A DNA stretch of 64,000 nucleotides, from contig CAWCOH010000001.1 in assembly GCA_963797115.1 (NCBI GenBank), positions 2,666,001 to 2,730,000 on the forward strand, written 5' to 3'. The position numbers were made by a program, and so were the translations under genes. The notes under the pieces were generated by a model. It was not told the DNA's origin. It saw nothing but the letters and a program-made list of their open reading frames with translations, and did not search any database. Below, piece by piece: positions 1-7,609 of the stretch (positions are counted from its first letter, which is position 1; each line of letters opens with the position of its first letter). Source of the DNA: AP-15 sp963797115. GTDB lineage: Bacteria; Pseudomonadota; Alphaproteobacteria; ATCC43930; CGMCC-115725.

Positions 1-2
1 AG

Positions 3-2540
3 CCATTCGCCGACAAGACGCCCGCAGATGCAGCGACGTCGTCTCTTCTGGGGAATGCCTATATGGCGGACGGCAAGCCGGATCTCGCGCTGCAGCAGTT
101 CCAAAAGCTTGCCGCTCTCGATCCCGACAACTCGGCCATTAAGGCGCAAGTCGGAATATCGCAGATTGATGCCGGGCGCGGTGACCAGGGTCTCGCCACG
201 CTCGAACAAGTGTTCGGCACCGAGGCGGGCGCACCGATTGCCGGACCCGCTCTGGTCATCGCCGAACTGCGGGCGCAGCGACTGGACAAAGCTACAGAAA
301 TCGCCGCCGCGCTGCTCAAGCGCGACTCCCAAAACCCAATTTACCACACCTTATTTGGCGAAGTCCGCGCCGCTCAGCAGGATTATTCTGCAGCGGAAAG
401 CGCGTTCCGCGCCGCTCTGGCGATCAGTCCGAACCTCGCCGCCGCCATGCGCGATCTGGCGCAGGTGTATGCGGCCACGGGTCGCGCCGAGGAAGCGAGA
501 AATCTCTACAGCGATCTGCTTGCCAAGGAGCCCAACGAGATTGCCGCCCTTCTCGGCCTTGCCGATACATACATATCCCAGCAGAAGTGGACGGAAGCGA
601 TCGATACCCTCAACCGGGCGCGCACGGTGGCGCGAGACGATCCGGCGCCCGGGCTCAAGCTAGTCGGGGTTTACCAGTCGCGGCAGGACTGGAGCAGTGC
701 GAAGACGGTAGCGGCGGAGCTCGCTGCGCAATTTCCCGGGAACGCCAATATCCTCGATGCCCAGGGGCAAGCCCAGTTCGCGGCAGGCGACGCAAACGGC
801 GCGATTTCCAGCTTCAAGCGGGCTTACGAACTGGCACCGAATTCCGCAGCGATCTTGTCGCGCTATCTCTTCTCGCTCGACAGTGCAAAGTATTTCTCCG
901 AGGCCCGCGGGGTATTACAGGCAGCGGTCGCGCGCGACCCGCGGAACTCCTCCCTGAAGGCCGACCTGATCCGGGTCGAAGGGGAGATAAATGGTGTCGA
1001 TGCGGCGGTCGCCAAAGCGCGCGCCTTGGCCGCGGGTGAGCCCGAGAACAACGTTTACGACCTCGTTTCGGCGGAGCTTTTTGAAAAGGCAGGGCGTGGT
1101 CGAGACGCGATAGCCGTGCTCGAAAAGGCTGCTGCAGCAAGACCGTCCGACGACAGTGTGACGATCGTTCTGGCTCGGCTCTATAACGGCTCAGGAGATT
1201 TTCTCAAGGCGGACAGTGTGCTCGCATCCCGGCTCCACGCTGACCCGAAAAACGTCGCTATAGGCACCGCTCTGGCGCAGCAATATTGGGGCACCGGCCG
1301 CACGTGGGATGCCAAGAAACTATTTGCCGAAATCCTTTCAGCGCGTCCCAACGACGTCGTCGCCCTGCTCGGCCTCGCCGAAATCGCGATCGCGGAGAGG
1401 AATTGGCCGGAAGCGACGGATTACGTCAGCCGCGCTCGCAAGGCGGCGCCAAATGACCCGGCGCCTGCGATCGCCTTTGTTAACCTGCAGCTTTCGCGCC
1501 ACAATTGGAAAAATGCAGCGACTGCAGCGGCTCAGATTGCCGAGCAATTTCCGACTAATTCCGAGGTTCTCGACGCCAGAGGACGAGCTCAGATCGCCTC
1601 CGGGGACGCGGCCGGCGCGGCTGCGACCTATAAGCGTATATATGAACTCTCTCCCAACTCGATTCCCGCCTTGACGGGCTATGTCGCTCTGCTGAAGGAG
1701 GCAAAGGAGTTCTCAAAAGCACAAACGGTGCTGCAAGCCGCGCTCGCACGCGATCCAAAAAGCGACGCAATAAAGGGCGAGTTGATGAGACTCGAAGCCG
1801 ACATCGGCGGTATGCGCGCGGGCTTGGCAAAGGCGCGCGCCTTAGCCGGGGAGGATCCGGGAAACCCGCTCTATGATATTGTTTCCGCTGAATTATACGA
1901 AAAGGCTGGGCGGCGGGACGATGCGGTCGACTTGCTCGAAAAGGCCGTTGCCGGCCGACCATCCGCCGGCGCCCTGATCGCGGCGCTGTCCGGCTTGTAT
2001 GTTCGGGCAGGCGACTTCGGGAAGGCGGAGGCAGTGCTGAAGACCCACCTCAAGAACGAACCAAAGGACGTCGCGATCCGTTCAGCCTTGGCTTCGCTTT
2101 ATATAGGGCAACAGAAATATGACGATGCCATGGCCGAATACACGCGCGTCATTGCCGAGCGCCCGACCGATGCCGCGACGCTGAACAATTTAGCGTGGCT
2201 CTATCAACAAAAGGGTGATCTCGGGGAAGCGCGAGCACTGGCCGAGAGAGCGGTTGCCGCTGCTCCACGCGCATCTCAGCTCGCGCCTCAGATTCATGAT
2301 ACTCTGGGATGGATCTTGTTGGCTCAAGGCGACGCCGACCGCGCGCTCTCATATCTGAGCGCCGCGGGGATTGCCGCGCCCCAGAACCCTAATATCCAAT
2401 ATCACCTAGCTACCACTCTCAATCGCCTCGGGCGGACTGCCGACGCTCGAGCAATGCTCGAGACGCTGCTCGGGTCTGGTGTGGCCTTTCCTGACAAATC
2501 CGAAGCCGAAACCCTGCTGCAACAATTGAGGCGCGGCTAA
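3..2540 (+). CDS. prsT: TPR-repeat protein of the PEP-CTERM system, 5' end outside window
   Basis: The reading frame is open from the window edge, and the residues before the first ATG at 63 already continue a TPR helix, so the true start and any lipoprotein signal lie upstream. About 845 visible residues are almost entirely tetratricopeptide repeats (LLGLA, A.GD..GA, YELSPNS patterns). This fits the large TPR proteins encoded beside exosortase/exopolysaccharide loci, PrsT-like by family knowledge, which are thought to act in the envelope during export or sorting of PEP-CTERM proteins. The next gene downstream does encode a PEP-CTERM protein, which supports the call. The middle of the protein is an internal tandem duplication. 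Another generic TPR scaffold cannot be excluded without the N-terminus. Confidence 0.75.
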   Translation, partial: PFADKTPADAATSSLLGNAYMADGKPDLALQQFQKLAALDPDNSAIKAQVGISQIDAGRGDQGLATLEQVFGTEAGAPIAGPALVIAELRAQRLDKATEIAAALLKRDSQNPIYHTLFGEVRAAQQDYSAAESAFRAALAISPNLAAAMRDLAQVYAATGRAEEARNLYSDLLAKEPNEIAALLGLADTYISQQKWTEAIDTLNRARTVARDDPAPGLKLVGVYQSRQDWSSAKTVAAELAAQFPGNANILDAQGQAQFAAGDANGAISSFKRAYELAPNSAAILSRYLFSLDSAKYFSEARGVLQAAVARDPRNSSLKADLIRVEGEINGVDAAVAKARALAAGEPENNVYDLVSAELFEKAGRGRDAIAVLEKAAAARPSDDSVTIVLARLYNGSGDFLKADSVLASRLHADPKNVAIGTALAQQYWGTGRTWDAKKLFAEILSARPNDVVALLGLAEIAIAERNWPEATDYVSRARKAAPNDPAPAIAFVNLQLSRHNWKNAATAAAQIAEQFPTNSEVLDARGRAQIASGDAAGAAATYKRIYELSPNSIPALTGYVALLKEAKEFSKAQTVLQAALARDPKSDAIKGELMRLEADIGGMRAGLAKARALAGEDPGNPLYDIVSAELYEKAGRRDDAVDLLEKAVAGRPSAGALIAALSGLYVRAGDFGKAEAVLKTHLKNEPKDVAIRSALASLYIGQQKYDDAMAEYTRVIAERPTDAATLNNLAWLYQQKGDLGEARALAERAVAAAPRASQLAPQIHDTLGWILLAQGDADRALSYLSAAGIAAPQNPNIQYHLATTLNRLGRTADARAMLETLLGSGVAFPDKSEAETLLQQLRRG
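546..2177 (+). repeat. Intragenic tandem duplication of 816 bp inside the TPR gene
   Basis: Two consecutive 272-codon units align end to end. Both start at LLGLA, and both carry the blocks AQFPxN, YELxPNS, VLQAA.ARDP, KARALA and YD.VSAEL.EKAGR at the same offset of 816 bp (for example 546 against 1362). The copies have diverged clearly at protein level, so the duplication is old. A third partial unit appears to begin near 2178. Confidence 0.8.
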
Positions 2541-2704
2541 CGAGTGATCCGGGTAGCATAACTTGGCCGGGAGACTGCGAGCGCCGTCACGTAGCGTGCC
2601 GCGCCGCCCTCCCATCGGTGCGAACGCTCGCCGCGAGTGTCGAACTTCCTTACAGGTATCTGACCAACGACACCGCCCCGTTCCCTCCCAAGTCCGAGGT
2701 TTTC

Positions 2705-2718
2705 TCCTAAAAATAGGA
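2705..2718. promoter_or_regulatory. Dyad in repeat unit 1 (possible regulator site or hairpin)
   Basis: TCCTA-AAAA-TAGGA forms a perfect 5-bp inverted repeat with a 4-nt centre. The matching site in repeat unit 2 keeps the pairing although the outer base has changed on both sides. Confidence 0.5.
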
Positions 2719-2814
2719 TGAACACTGCGCAGGTCGCCGGCCACCAGTGTCGGTTTTTTTTACAGGTATCTGACCAACGACCCCACCCTGTTCCCTCCCA
2801 AGTCCGAGGTTTTT

Positions 2815-2828
2815 CCCTAAGAATAGGG
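2815..2828. promoter_or_regulatory. Dyad in repeat unit 2, compensated relative to unit 1
   Basis: CCCTA-AGAA-TAGGG sits exactly 110 bp after the unit 1 dyad. T-A in unit 1 is C-G here, a paired change that keeps the symmetry. This suggests selection on the dyad as an enhancer-binding site or a hairpin. Confidence 0.5.
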
Positions 2829-2940
2829 TTAACAGTGCGCATTGCGGCTGACCACGAGTGTCGGCTTTCTTTACAGGTAGTTGTCCGCCTGCGTCCGTGC
2901 GGCTTGCCCATCCTATTGATTATAAAAGAATAACCTACAT

Positions 2941-2956
2941 TGGCACGTGGTTTGCT
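2941..2956 (+). promoter_or_regulatory. Sigma-54 (RpoN) -24/-12 promoter
   Basis: TGGCACGTGGTTTGCT matches the sigma-54 consensus (TGGCAC, then TTGC) with the invariant GG and GC exactly 12 bp apart. It lies 39 bp before the ATG of the PEP-CTERM gene. An AT-rich stretch (about 2915-2935) lies just upstream, where a bending protein often binds. PEP-CTERM genes are known to be under the PrsK/PrsR/RpoN circuit in several proteobacteria, so the context agrees. Confidence 0.85.
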
Positions 2957-2994
2957 CGGTAGTACGCAGGCGTGACCCCCTTTGGAGTGCGGAA

Positions 2995-3678
2995 ATGAAC
3001 AGGAAGCTTTTAACCGTGGTCGCACTGGCGGCCGGCCCGTTTTTGTGGGCATCGGCGGCGAAGGCGGATCTAATCGGATTGAGCGCCTCGCCCGGTACAA
3101 TGTCGTTTACCAAGCTAGCCACGGGCGGCCTCAGCTTCACGACCACGGGGTTTACATTTGCGGCCGGCGCTGCAAACTGGCAGGTCCCCACCGGCAATAT
3201 CGTGTTTACCGGAAGTGCCAACTTGGGGGCGCTGAGCGGCACCACCGGCCCCGAATCCGGCAACATCTTTCCGATCATTACCCAGGTTCCGGCGACAGAG
3301 TTCTTCTCATTCACCGGGAGCGGCAATACGCTTAACGGCACCATCACATGGACCGGCGGGCCGGGCATCAAAGATGGCACCAGCACACCGCAGTTTGACG
3401 TAAATGCTTTTGTAACCGTCACCTCCTGCGCCTGCTCCGGGACCTTTCTCGCGGATTTCCCGGTTGGCAGCCAAGCCGGCGTCGACTTCACCCTCAATCT
3501 CCCAGCCGGGACAACCCTGGAAGGTCTGGCCACAGGAGCCTCGACAACCGGGACGTGGTCTTCTGGCGAAGTGCTCCCCAACCCGCCGGGCGTCCCCGAG
3601 CCGGCCTCGCTGACCCTTCTCGGCTCGGCACTCATCGGACTGGGTTGGTTCACCCGACGCCGGCGCAACACAGTGTAA
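2995..3678 (+). CDS. PEP-CTERM sorting-domain secreted protein
   Basis: The 227-residue product begins with a signal peptide (MNRKLL, hydrophobic core, ASAAKA cleavage region). It ends with a classical PEP-CTERM signal: VPEPASL, a hydrophobic helix (LLGSALIGLGW) and a basic tail (RRRRNTV). The middle is rich in Gly, Thr, Ser and Asn with few charged residues, as in surface or matrix proteins of this class. It should be exported and processed by an exosortase, probably in step with exopolysaccharide. I chose the ATG at 2995 over an in-frame GTG at 2947 because only this start gives a normal signal peptide, and the GTG lies inside the promoter. A GGAG lies 8 bp upstream. The biological role of the body is unknown. 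Confidence 0.9.
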   Translation: MNRKLLTVVALAAGPFLWASAAKADLIGLSASPGTMSFTKLATGGLSFTTTGFTFAAGAANWQVPTGNIVFTGSANLGALSGTTGPESGNIFPIITQVPATEFFSFTGSGNTLNGTITWTGGPGIKDGTSTPQFDVNAFVTVTSCACSGTFLADFPVGSQAGVDFTLNLPAGTTLEGLATGASTTGTWSSGEVLPNPPGVPEPASLTLLGSALIGLGWFTRRRRNTV

Positions 3679-3702
3679 AGAAATCCGACACTCCCATCCG
3701 TG

Positions 3703-3733
3703 CGGCGGCGCCTTCGGGCGCCGCCGTGCTTTT
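3703..3733 (+). terminator. Rho-independent terminator after the PEP-CTERM gene
   Basis: A perfect 10-bp stem, CGGCGGCGCC/GGCGCCGCCG, closes a TTCG tetraloop and is followed by TGCTTTT. It begins 25 bp after the stop codon. Confidence 0.85.
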
Positions 3734-3872
3734 GACACGCCGTCTCCCTCGGAATTAGGGGAGATCCGGGCACTTCGGCGCCGGCACAGGCCGGGCCGCT
3801 CGCGGCCGCCCCCTTGCTGCCGTGCTGGCGAGCGGCCACAATGCGGCGGCGAGGCGACGAGCGACGGTGGCG

Positions 3873-4301
3873 ATGAACCAATCACCCCTGGCAATCTATC
3901 AGGCGCACCTCGAAAAGGGAGAACTGGCCTACCAGTGGAGCCCTGACGCAAACAAGGCGGTGTTTTACCCCCGGGTCATTTGTCCGTTCAGCGGCAGCGA
4001 TCGGCTCGAATGGCGGGTCAGCGCCGGGCTCGGCACGGTGTATGCGACGACTATCACCCATCCCCGCGAAGGGGCGCCTTACAATGTCGCGCTTATTGAT
4101 TGCGACGAGGGCTTCCGGCTGATGAGCCGGGTCGAGGACATCGCTCCTGAGGCGGTCAAGACCGGTATGCGGGTCAAGCTCCGCGTCCATCGCCCCGGCG
4201 GTGACGAGCCGCCCTACCCGGTCTTCGTCCCGGTAGCCCCCACCCTTCCGTCCCCCGCGAGCGGGGGAGGGTCAGGGAGGGGGCCGGCGGAGGCGGGGTG
4301 A
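3873..4301 (+). CDS. OB-fold (DUF35-type) acyl-CoA-associated protein
   Basis: The 142-residue product resembles the Zn-ribbon/OB-fold partners of thiolase-like proteins: YPRVICPFSGSDRLEW, then GLGTVYATT and GMRVKLRVHR strands. The Zn-ribbon is degenerate, with only one Cys left in CPFSGS. Its stop overlaps the start of the thiolase gene (TGATG), which suggests translational coupling and a joint complex, as is usual for this pair. The last 20 or so residues (PTLPSPASGGG...) are encoded by a REP-like palindrome and are probably a non-native extension. An upstream in-frame ATG at 3822 was rejected because it adds a low-complexity leader. Confidence 0.75.
   Translation: MNQSPLAIYQAHLEKGELAYQWSPDANKAVFYPRVICPFSGSDRLEWRVSAGLGTVYATTITHPREGAPYNVALIDCDEGFRLMSRVEDIAPEAVKTGMRVKLRVHRPGGDEPPYPVFVPVAPTLPSPASGGGSGRGPAEAG
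4238..4284. repeat. REP-like GC palindrome at the gene junction
   Basis: TCCCCCGC-GA-GCGGGGGA with flanking CCCTTCC and GGGAGGG arms forms a strong hairpin. Related CCTCTCCC/GGGGAGAGG palindromes occur near 62.7-62.9 kb. It lies within the last codons of the OB-fold gene and abuts the thiolase start. Confidence 0.7.
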
Positions 4302-5455
4302 TGGACGGGTTGCAGCGCGGCTCGGCCGCAATCGTCGGCGTCGCCGAATCCGATCTCGGCGCGGTCGCCCCGGAGATGAGCGCGATCGACCTGATGGCGC
4401 AGGGCATCCGGCGGGCGCTCGATGATTGCGGGCTGCGGCTGGGCGACGTCGACGGCCTGCTGTGCGCGACGGCGCAGAGCCGCACCTCCGGCCTCAATCT
4501 TGCCGAATATCTCGGCATCTCGCCGGCCTTTATCGACAGCACGATCCTCGGCGGCTCGTCGTTCATGTTCCATGTCGCCCATGCCCAGGCGGCGCTGCAG
4601 CTCGGCCTGTGCCAGGTCGCGGTCATCGCCTACGGCTCGACCCAGCGCACGATCGGGCGCCGGCAGGCATCGGTGCGCGAGTACAATCCCTACGAGACCC
4701 CGTTCCGGCCGTTCCTGCCGTCGACCGCCTATGCGCTCGCCGCTTCGCGCCATATGCACCAATACGGCACGACGCGCGAGCAACTGGCCGCGGTCGCGGT
4801 GGCGGCGCGCGAATGGGCCTTGCTGAACCCGGTCGCGTGGGAGAAGAAGCCGCTGAGCGTCGCCGACGTATTGTCGGCGCGGATGATCAGCTATCCGTTC
4901 ACCGTGCGCGATATCTGCCTCGTCACCGATGGCGGGGGTGCCGTAATCATGACCTCCGCCGAACGTGCCCGTTCGTTGAAGAAGCCGCCGATCTATGTCC
5001 TCGGCTGCGGCCAGGCGATCACCCACGCCAACATCTCGAGCATGCCGGATCTGACGGTGACCGGTGCGTTGCCGTCGGGACGCGCGGCTTACGCAATGGC
5101 CGGGCTCGGCCCCGAGGGCATCGATGTTGTCGAGCTCTATGACGCGTTTACGATCAACACGATCCTCTTTCTCGAGGATCTCGGCTTCTGCCCGAAGGGC
5201 GAGGGCGGGCTTTTTGTCGAGGGCGGCCGCATCGCGCCCGGAGGCAGCCTGCCGGTCAACACCAACGGCGGCGGGCTCTCCTATTGCCACCCCGGCATGT
5301 ATGGTCTCTTCCTGCTGATCGAGGCGACCCGGCAGCTCCGTGGTGAATGCGGCGCGCGTCAGGTCGCTGATTGCGAGACCGCGATCGCGCATGGCAATGG
5401 CGGCGTACTGTCGTCGCAAAGCACGGTCATCCTAGGGACCGCAGTAACGCTCTAA
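4301..5455 (+). CDS. Thiolase-superfamily protein (SCP-x/lipid-transfer type)
   Basis: The 384-residue protein has the two-lobed thiolase pattern: AIVGVAESDLG at the N-terminus, LGGSSFMFHVAHAQAAL at the nucleophile loop, VELYDAFTI in the middle and NTNGGGLSYCHPGMYG near the C-terminus. Family members usually use a Cys in the nucleophile loop and a Cys near the C-terminus. Here the first position is Ser within GGSS, and the last loop reads HGNGGVLSSQS. The product therefore looks like the non-classical SCP-x-like subgroup that works with an OB-fold partner, possibly in acyl-CoA retro-aldol or thiolysis chemistry. The start at 4301 overlaps the upstream stop. The hydratase/dehydrogenase gene follows after 15 bp. 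Confidence 0.8.
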   Translation: MDGLQRGSAAIVGVAESDLGAVAPEMSAIDLMAQGIRRALDDCGLRLGDVDGLLCATAQSRTSGLNLAEYLGISPAFIDSTILGGSSFMFHVAHAQAALQLGLCQVAVIAYGSTQRTIGRRQASVREYNPYETPFRPFLPSTAYALAASRHMHQYGTTREQLAAVAVAAREWALLNPVAWEKKPLSVADVLSARMISYPFTVRDICLVTDGGGAVIMTSAERARSLKKPPIYVLGCGQAITHANISSMPDLTVTGALPSGRAAYAMAGLGPEGIDVVELYDAFTINTILFLEDLGFCPKGEGGLFVEGGRIAPGGSLPVNTNGGGLSYCHPGMYGLFLLIEATRQLRGECGARQVADCETAIAHGNGGVLSSQSTVILGTAVTL

Positions 5456-5470
5456 CAGGGAGGAATCGAA

Positions 5471-7594
5471 ATGGCCGAAGGCGCATTGGTTCGCTTCGAG
5501 AACGCCGACGGGATCGGCGTCATCACCATCGATAACCCGCCGGTCAATGCGCTGAGCCCCGGGGTGCCCGAGGGCATCGTCGAGAAGGTCGAGCGCGGCA
5601 ATGCCGACCCGGCGATCAAGGCGATGGTGCTGATCGGCGCCGGGCGCAGCTTTATCGCCGGCGCCGACATCCGCCAGTTCGGCACCCGCCGCCCGCCGCC
5701 GGTTCCGGGAAAGTGCACCCACGAGGTGCTCGATGCGAGCGCCAAGCCGGTGGTCGCGGCGATCCACGGCTATGCTCTCGGCGGCGGGCTGGAGATCGCT
5801 CTCGCATCGAATTATCGGATCGCTGTGCCGAGCGCCAAGGTCGGCCTTCCCGAAGTATTGATCGGCATCCTGCCCGGGAGCGGCGGCACCCAGCGTCTGC
5901 CGCGGTTGATCGGGCCGAAAGCGGCGATGGAGCTGATCGTCTCGGGCCGGCATGTCCCGGCCGAAGAAGCCAAGCGGCTCGGCATCATCGACGAACTCGT
6001 CGCCGAGGGCGGCGATCTCAAAGCGGCGGCGATCGTCATGGCGCGTCGCGTCGCCGATACCAGGCCACAGCCGCGCATCCGCGACCGTGACGACAAGCTA
6101 GCCGAGGCCAAGGCCGATCCCGGCATCTTCGAGGCGATGCGCAAATCGATCGCCCGGCGGGCGCGCAACCAAAAGGCGCCCTATAACTGCATTGCCGCGG
6201 TCGAGGCCTCGTGCAATCTGCCCTTTGACGACGGCGTCAAACGCGAGCGCGAACTCTTCGACGAACTCGAGAATTCGGCCGAGGCGCGGGCTCTGCGTTA
6301 TGCCTTTTTTGCCGAGCGCGAGGTCGCCAAATTGCCGGACATCCCACGCGAGACGTCGCTGCGGCCGATCGAGACGGCGGCGATCGTCGGCGCCGGCACG
6401 ATGGGCGGCGGCATCGCGATGAGCTTTGCCGAATTCGGCTTTCCGGTAAAACTCCTGGAAGCAAGCCAAGAGGCGCTCGATCGCGGCTTGGCGCGCATCC
6501 GCAGCAACTACGAGACGAGCGTCAAGCGCGGGAGCCTGACCGAGGCCGAGATGAGCCGCCGGCTCGGATTGATCGAGCCGGTAAAGAGCTATGACGATAT
6601 CGGCCAATGCGACGTCGTGATCGAGGCGGTGTTCGAGCGCATCCCGGTCAAGGAGGAGGTCTTCAAGAAGCTCGACGAGGTCATGAAGCCGGGGGCGCTG
6701 CTCTACACCAACACCTCGGGCATCGACATCGACATCATGGCCAATGCCACGAAGCGGCCGCAGGACGTGGCCGGCACGCATTTCTTCGCCCCGGCCAATG
6801 TCATGAAACTGTTCGAGGTCGTGAAAGGAGCGAAGAGCGCCCCCGACACCTTGGCGACAGGGATGGCGCTCGGCCGCCGGATCGGCAAGATCAGTGCGAT
6901 GGCCGGCAATGGCGACGGCTTTGTCGCCAACCGCAGCCGCACGCCCTTTGGCACCGAGATGAACATCATGGTCGAGGAGGGGGCATTGCCCGAGCAGGTC
7001 GACAAGGTGATGGTCGATTTCGGCTATCCGATCGGGCCCTTCGCGACGGCAGATCTCTCGGGTCTCGACATCGGCTATGACAGCCGCCAGCGCCGCGCCG
7101 CGCAGATCCCGAACTACCGCAAGATGCCGATCGCGGACGCGATCGTAGAGGCCGGACGGCTCGGCCAGAAGACCGGGGCCGGTTGGTTCCGCTACGAGAA
7201 GGGCGACCGCACCCCCCACCCCGACCCCGAGGTCGCCCGCATCATCAAAGAAAAAGCGGCCGAGATGGGGGTCGAGCAGCGCCGCTTCACGGACGAGGAG
7301 ATCCTGAGGCGGCTCTTGTTCGCTTCGGTTAACGAGGCCTGCAAGATCCTCGAAGAAGGCAAGTCCTACCGCGCCAGCGACATAGACGTAATGTGGCTCA
7401 ACGGCTTTGGCTTTCCGCGCTACCGCGGCGGGCTGATGTACTGGGCCGACGGCATCAGCGTCGCCGAAGTCTACCGCCAGATCCAAGCCTGGCACCAGCA
7501 ATACGGCGAGCGCTGGGCCCCCGCCCCCCTCCTCCGCCGCCTCGCCGAGGCCGGCACCCCGCTGCGCGAGGCTAAGCCTGGCAAGCCGATGTGA
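5471..7594 (+). CDS. Bifunctional enoyl-CoA hydratase / 3-hydroxyacyl-CoA dehydrogenase
   Basis: The 707-residue protein has an N-terminal crotonase domain (SFIAGADIRQF, HGYALGGGLEIALASNYRIA, GLPEVLIGILPGSGGTQRLP). A Rossmann domain follows (AAIVGAGTMGGGIAMSFAEFG near residue 300), then HFFAPANVMKLFEVV and two C-terminal 3HCDH domains. It would hydrate trans-2-enoyl-CoA and oxidise the 3-hydroxyacyl-CoA with NAD in beta-oxidation. The length matches the FadB/FadJ/peroxisomal-type fusion. AGGGAGGA lies 8 bp before the ATG. With the thiolase-like and OB-fold genes it forms a three-gene acyl-CoA degradation operon. The true substrate class (fatty, branched or steroid side-chain acyl-CoA) cannot be read from the sequence. 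Confidence 0.9.
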   Translation: MAEGALVRFENADGIGVITIDNPPVNALSPGVPEGIVEKVERGNADPAIKAMVLIGAGRSFIAGADIRQFGTRRPPPVPGKCTHEVLDASAKPVVAAIHGYALGGGLEIALASNYRIAVPSAKVGLPEVLIGILPGSGGTQRLPRLIGPKAAMELIVSGRHVPAEEAKRLGIIDELVAEGGDLKAAAIVMARRVADTRPQPRIRDRDDKLAEAKADPGIFEAMRKSIARRARNQKAPYNCIAAVEASCNLPFDDGVKRERELFDELENSAEARALRYAFFAEREVAKLPDIPRETSLRPIETAAIVGAGTMGGGIAMSFAEFGFPVKLLEASQEALDRGLARIRSNYETSVKRGSLTEAEMSRRLGLIEPVKSYDDIGQCDVVIEAVFERIPVKEEVFKKLDEVMKPGALLYTNTSGIDIDIMANATKRPQDVAGTHFFAPANVMKLFEVVKGAKSAPDTLATGMALGRRIGKISAMAGNGDGFVANRSRTPFGTEMNIMVEEGALPEQVDKVMVDFGYPIGPFATADLSGLDIGYDSRQRRAAQIPNYRKMPIADAIVEAGRLGQKTGAGWFRYEKGDRTPHPDPEVARIIKEKAAEMGVEQRRFTDEEILRRLLFASVNEACKILEEGKSYRASDIDVMWLNGFGFPRYRGGLMYWADGISVAEVYRQIQAWHQQYGERWAPAPLLRRLAEAGTPLREAKPGKPM

Positions 7595-7609
7595 CGACCA
7601 TCCGGCGCA

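Larger units (their letters stand above)
2636..2885 (+). repeat. 110-bp direct repeats upstream of the PEP-CTERM gene
   Basis: A block beginning TACAGGTATCTGACCAACGA occurs at 2651 and 2761, and a degraded third start occurs at 2872, giving a period of 110-111 bp. The first two units match over most of their length, including the segment GTTCCCTCCCAAGTCCGAGG. Each block is preceded by AGTGTCG plus a pyrimidine-rich stretch. The period is not a multiple of three and the frames differ between units, so this is not repeated coding sequence. The array fills most of the 454-bp gap between the TPR gene and the sigma-54 promoter. Confidence 0.85.

Noticed and set aside
2947..2994. GTG start for the PEP-CTERM protein
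   Set aside because: The GTG lies within the sigma-54 promoter and would put 16 charged residues before a good signal peptide; the ATG at 2995 has an RBS.
2537..3100. Minus-strand open frame across the 110-bp repeats
   Set aside because: The period is not a multiple of three, so the units are read in different frames and give unrelated peptides; it also overlaps a well-supported promoter and signal peptide.
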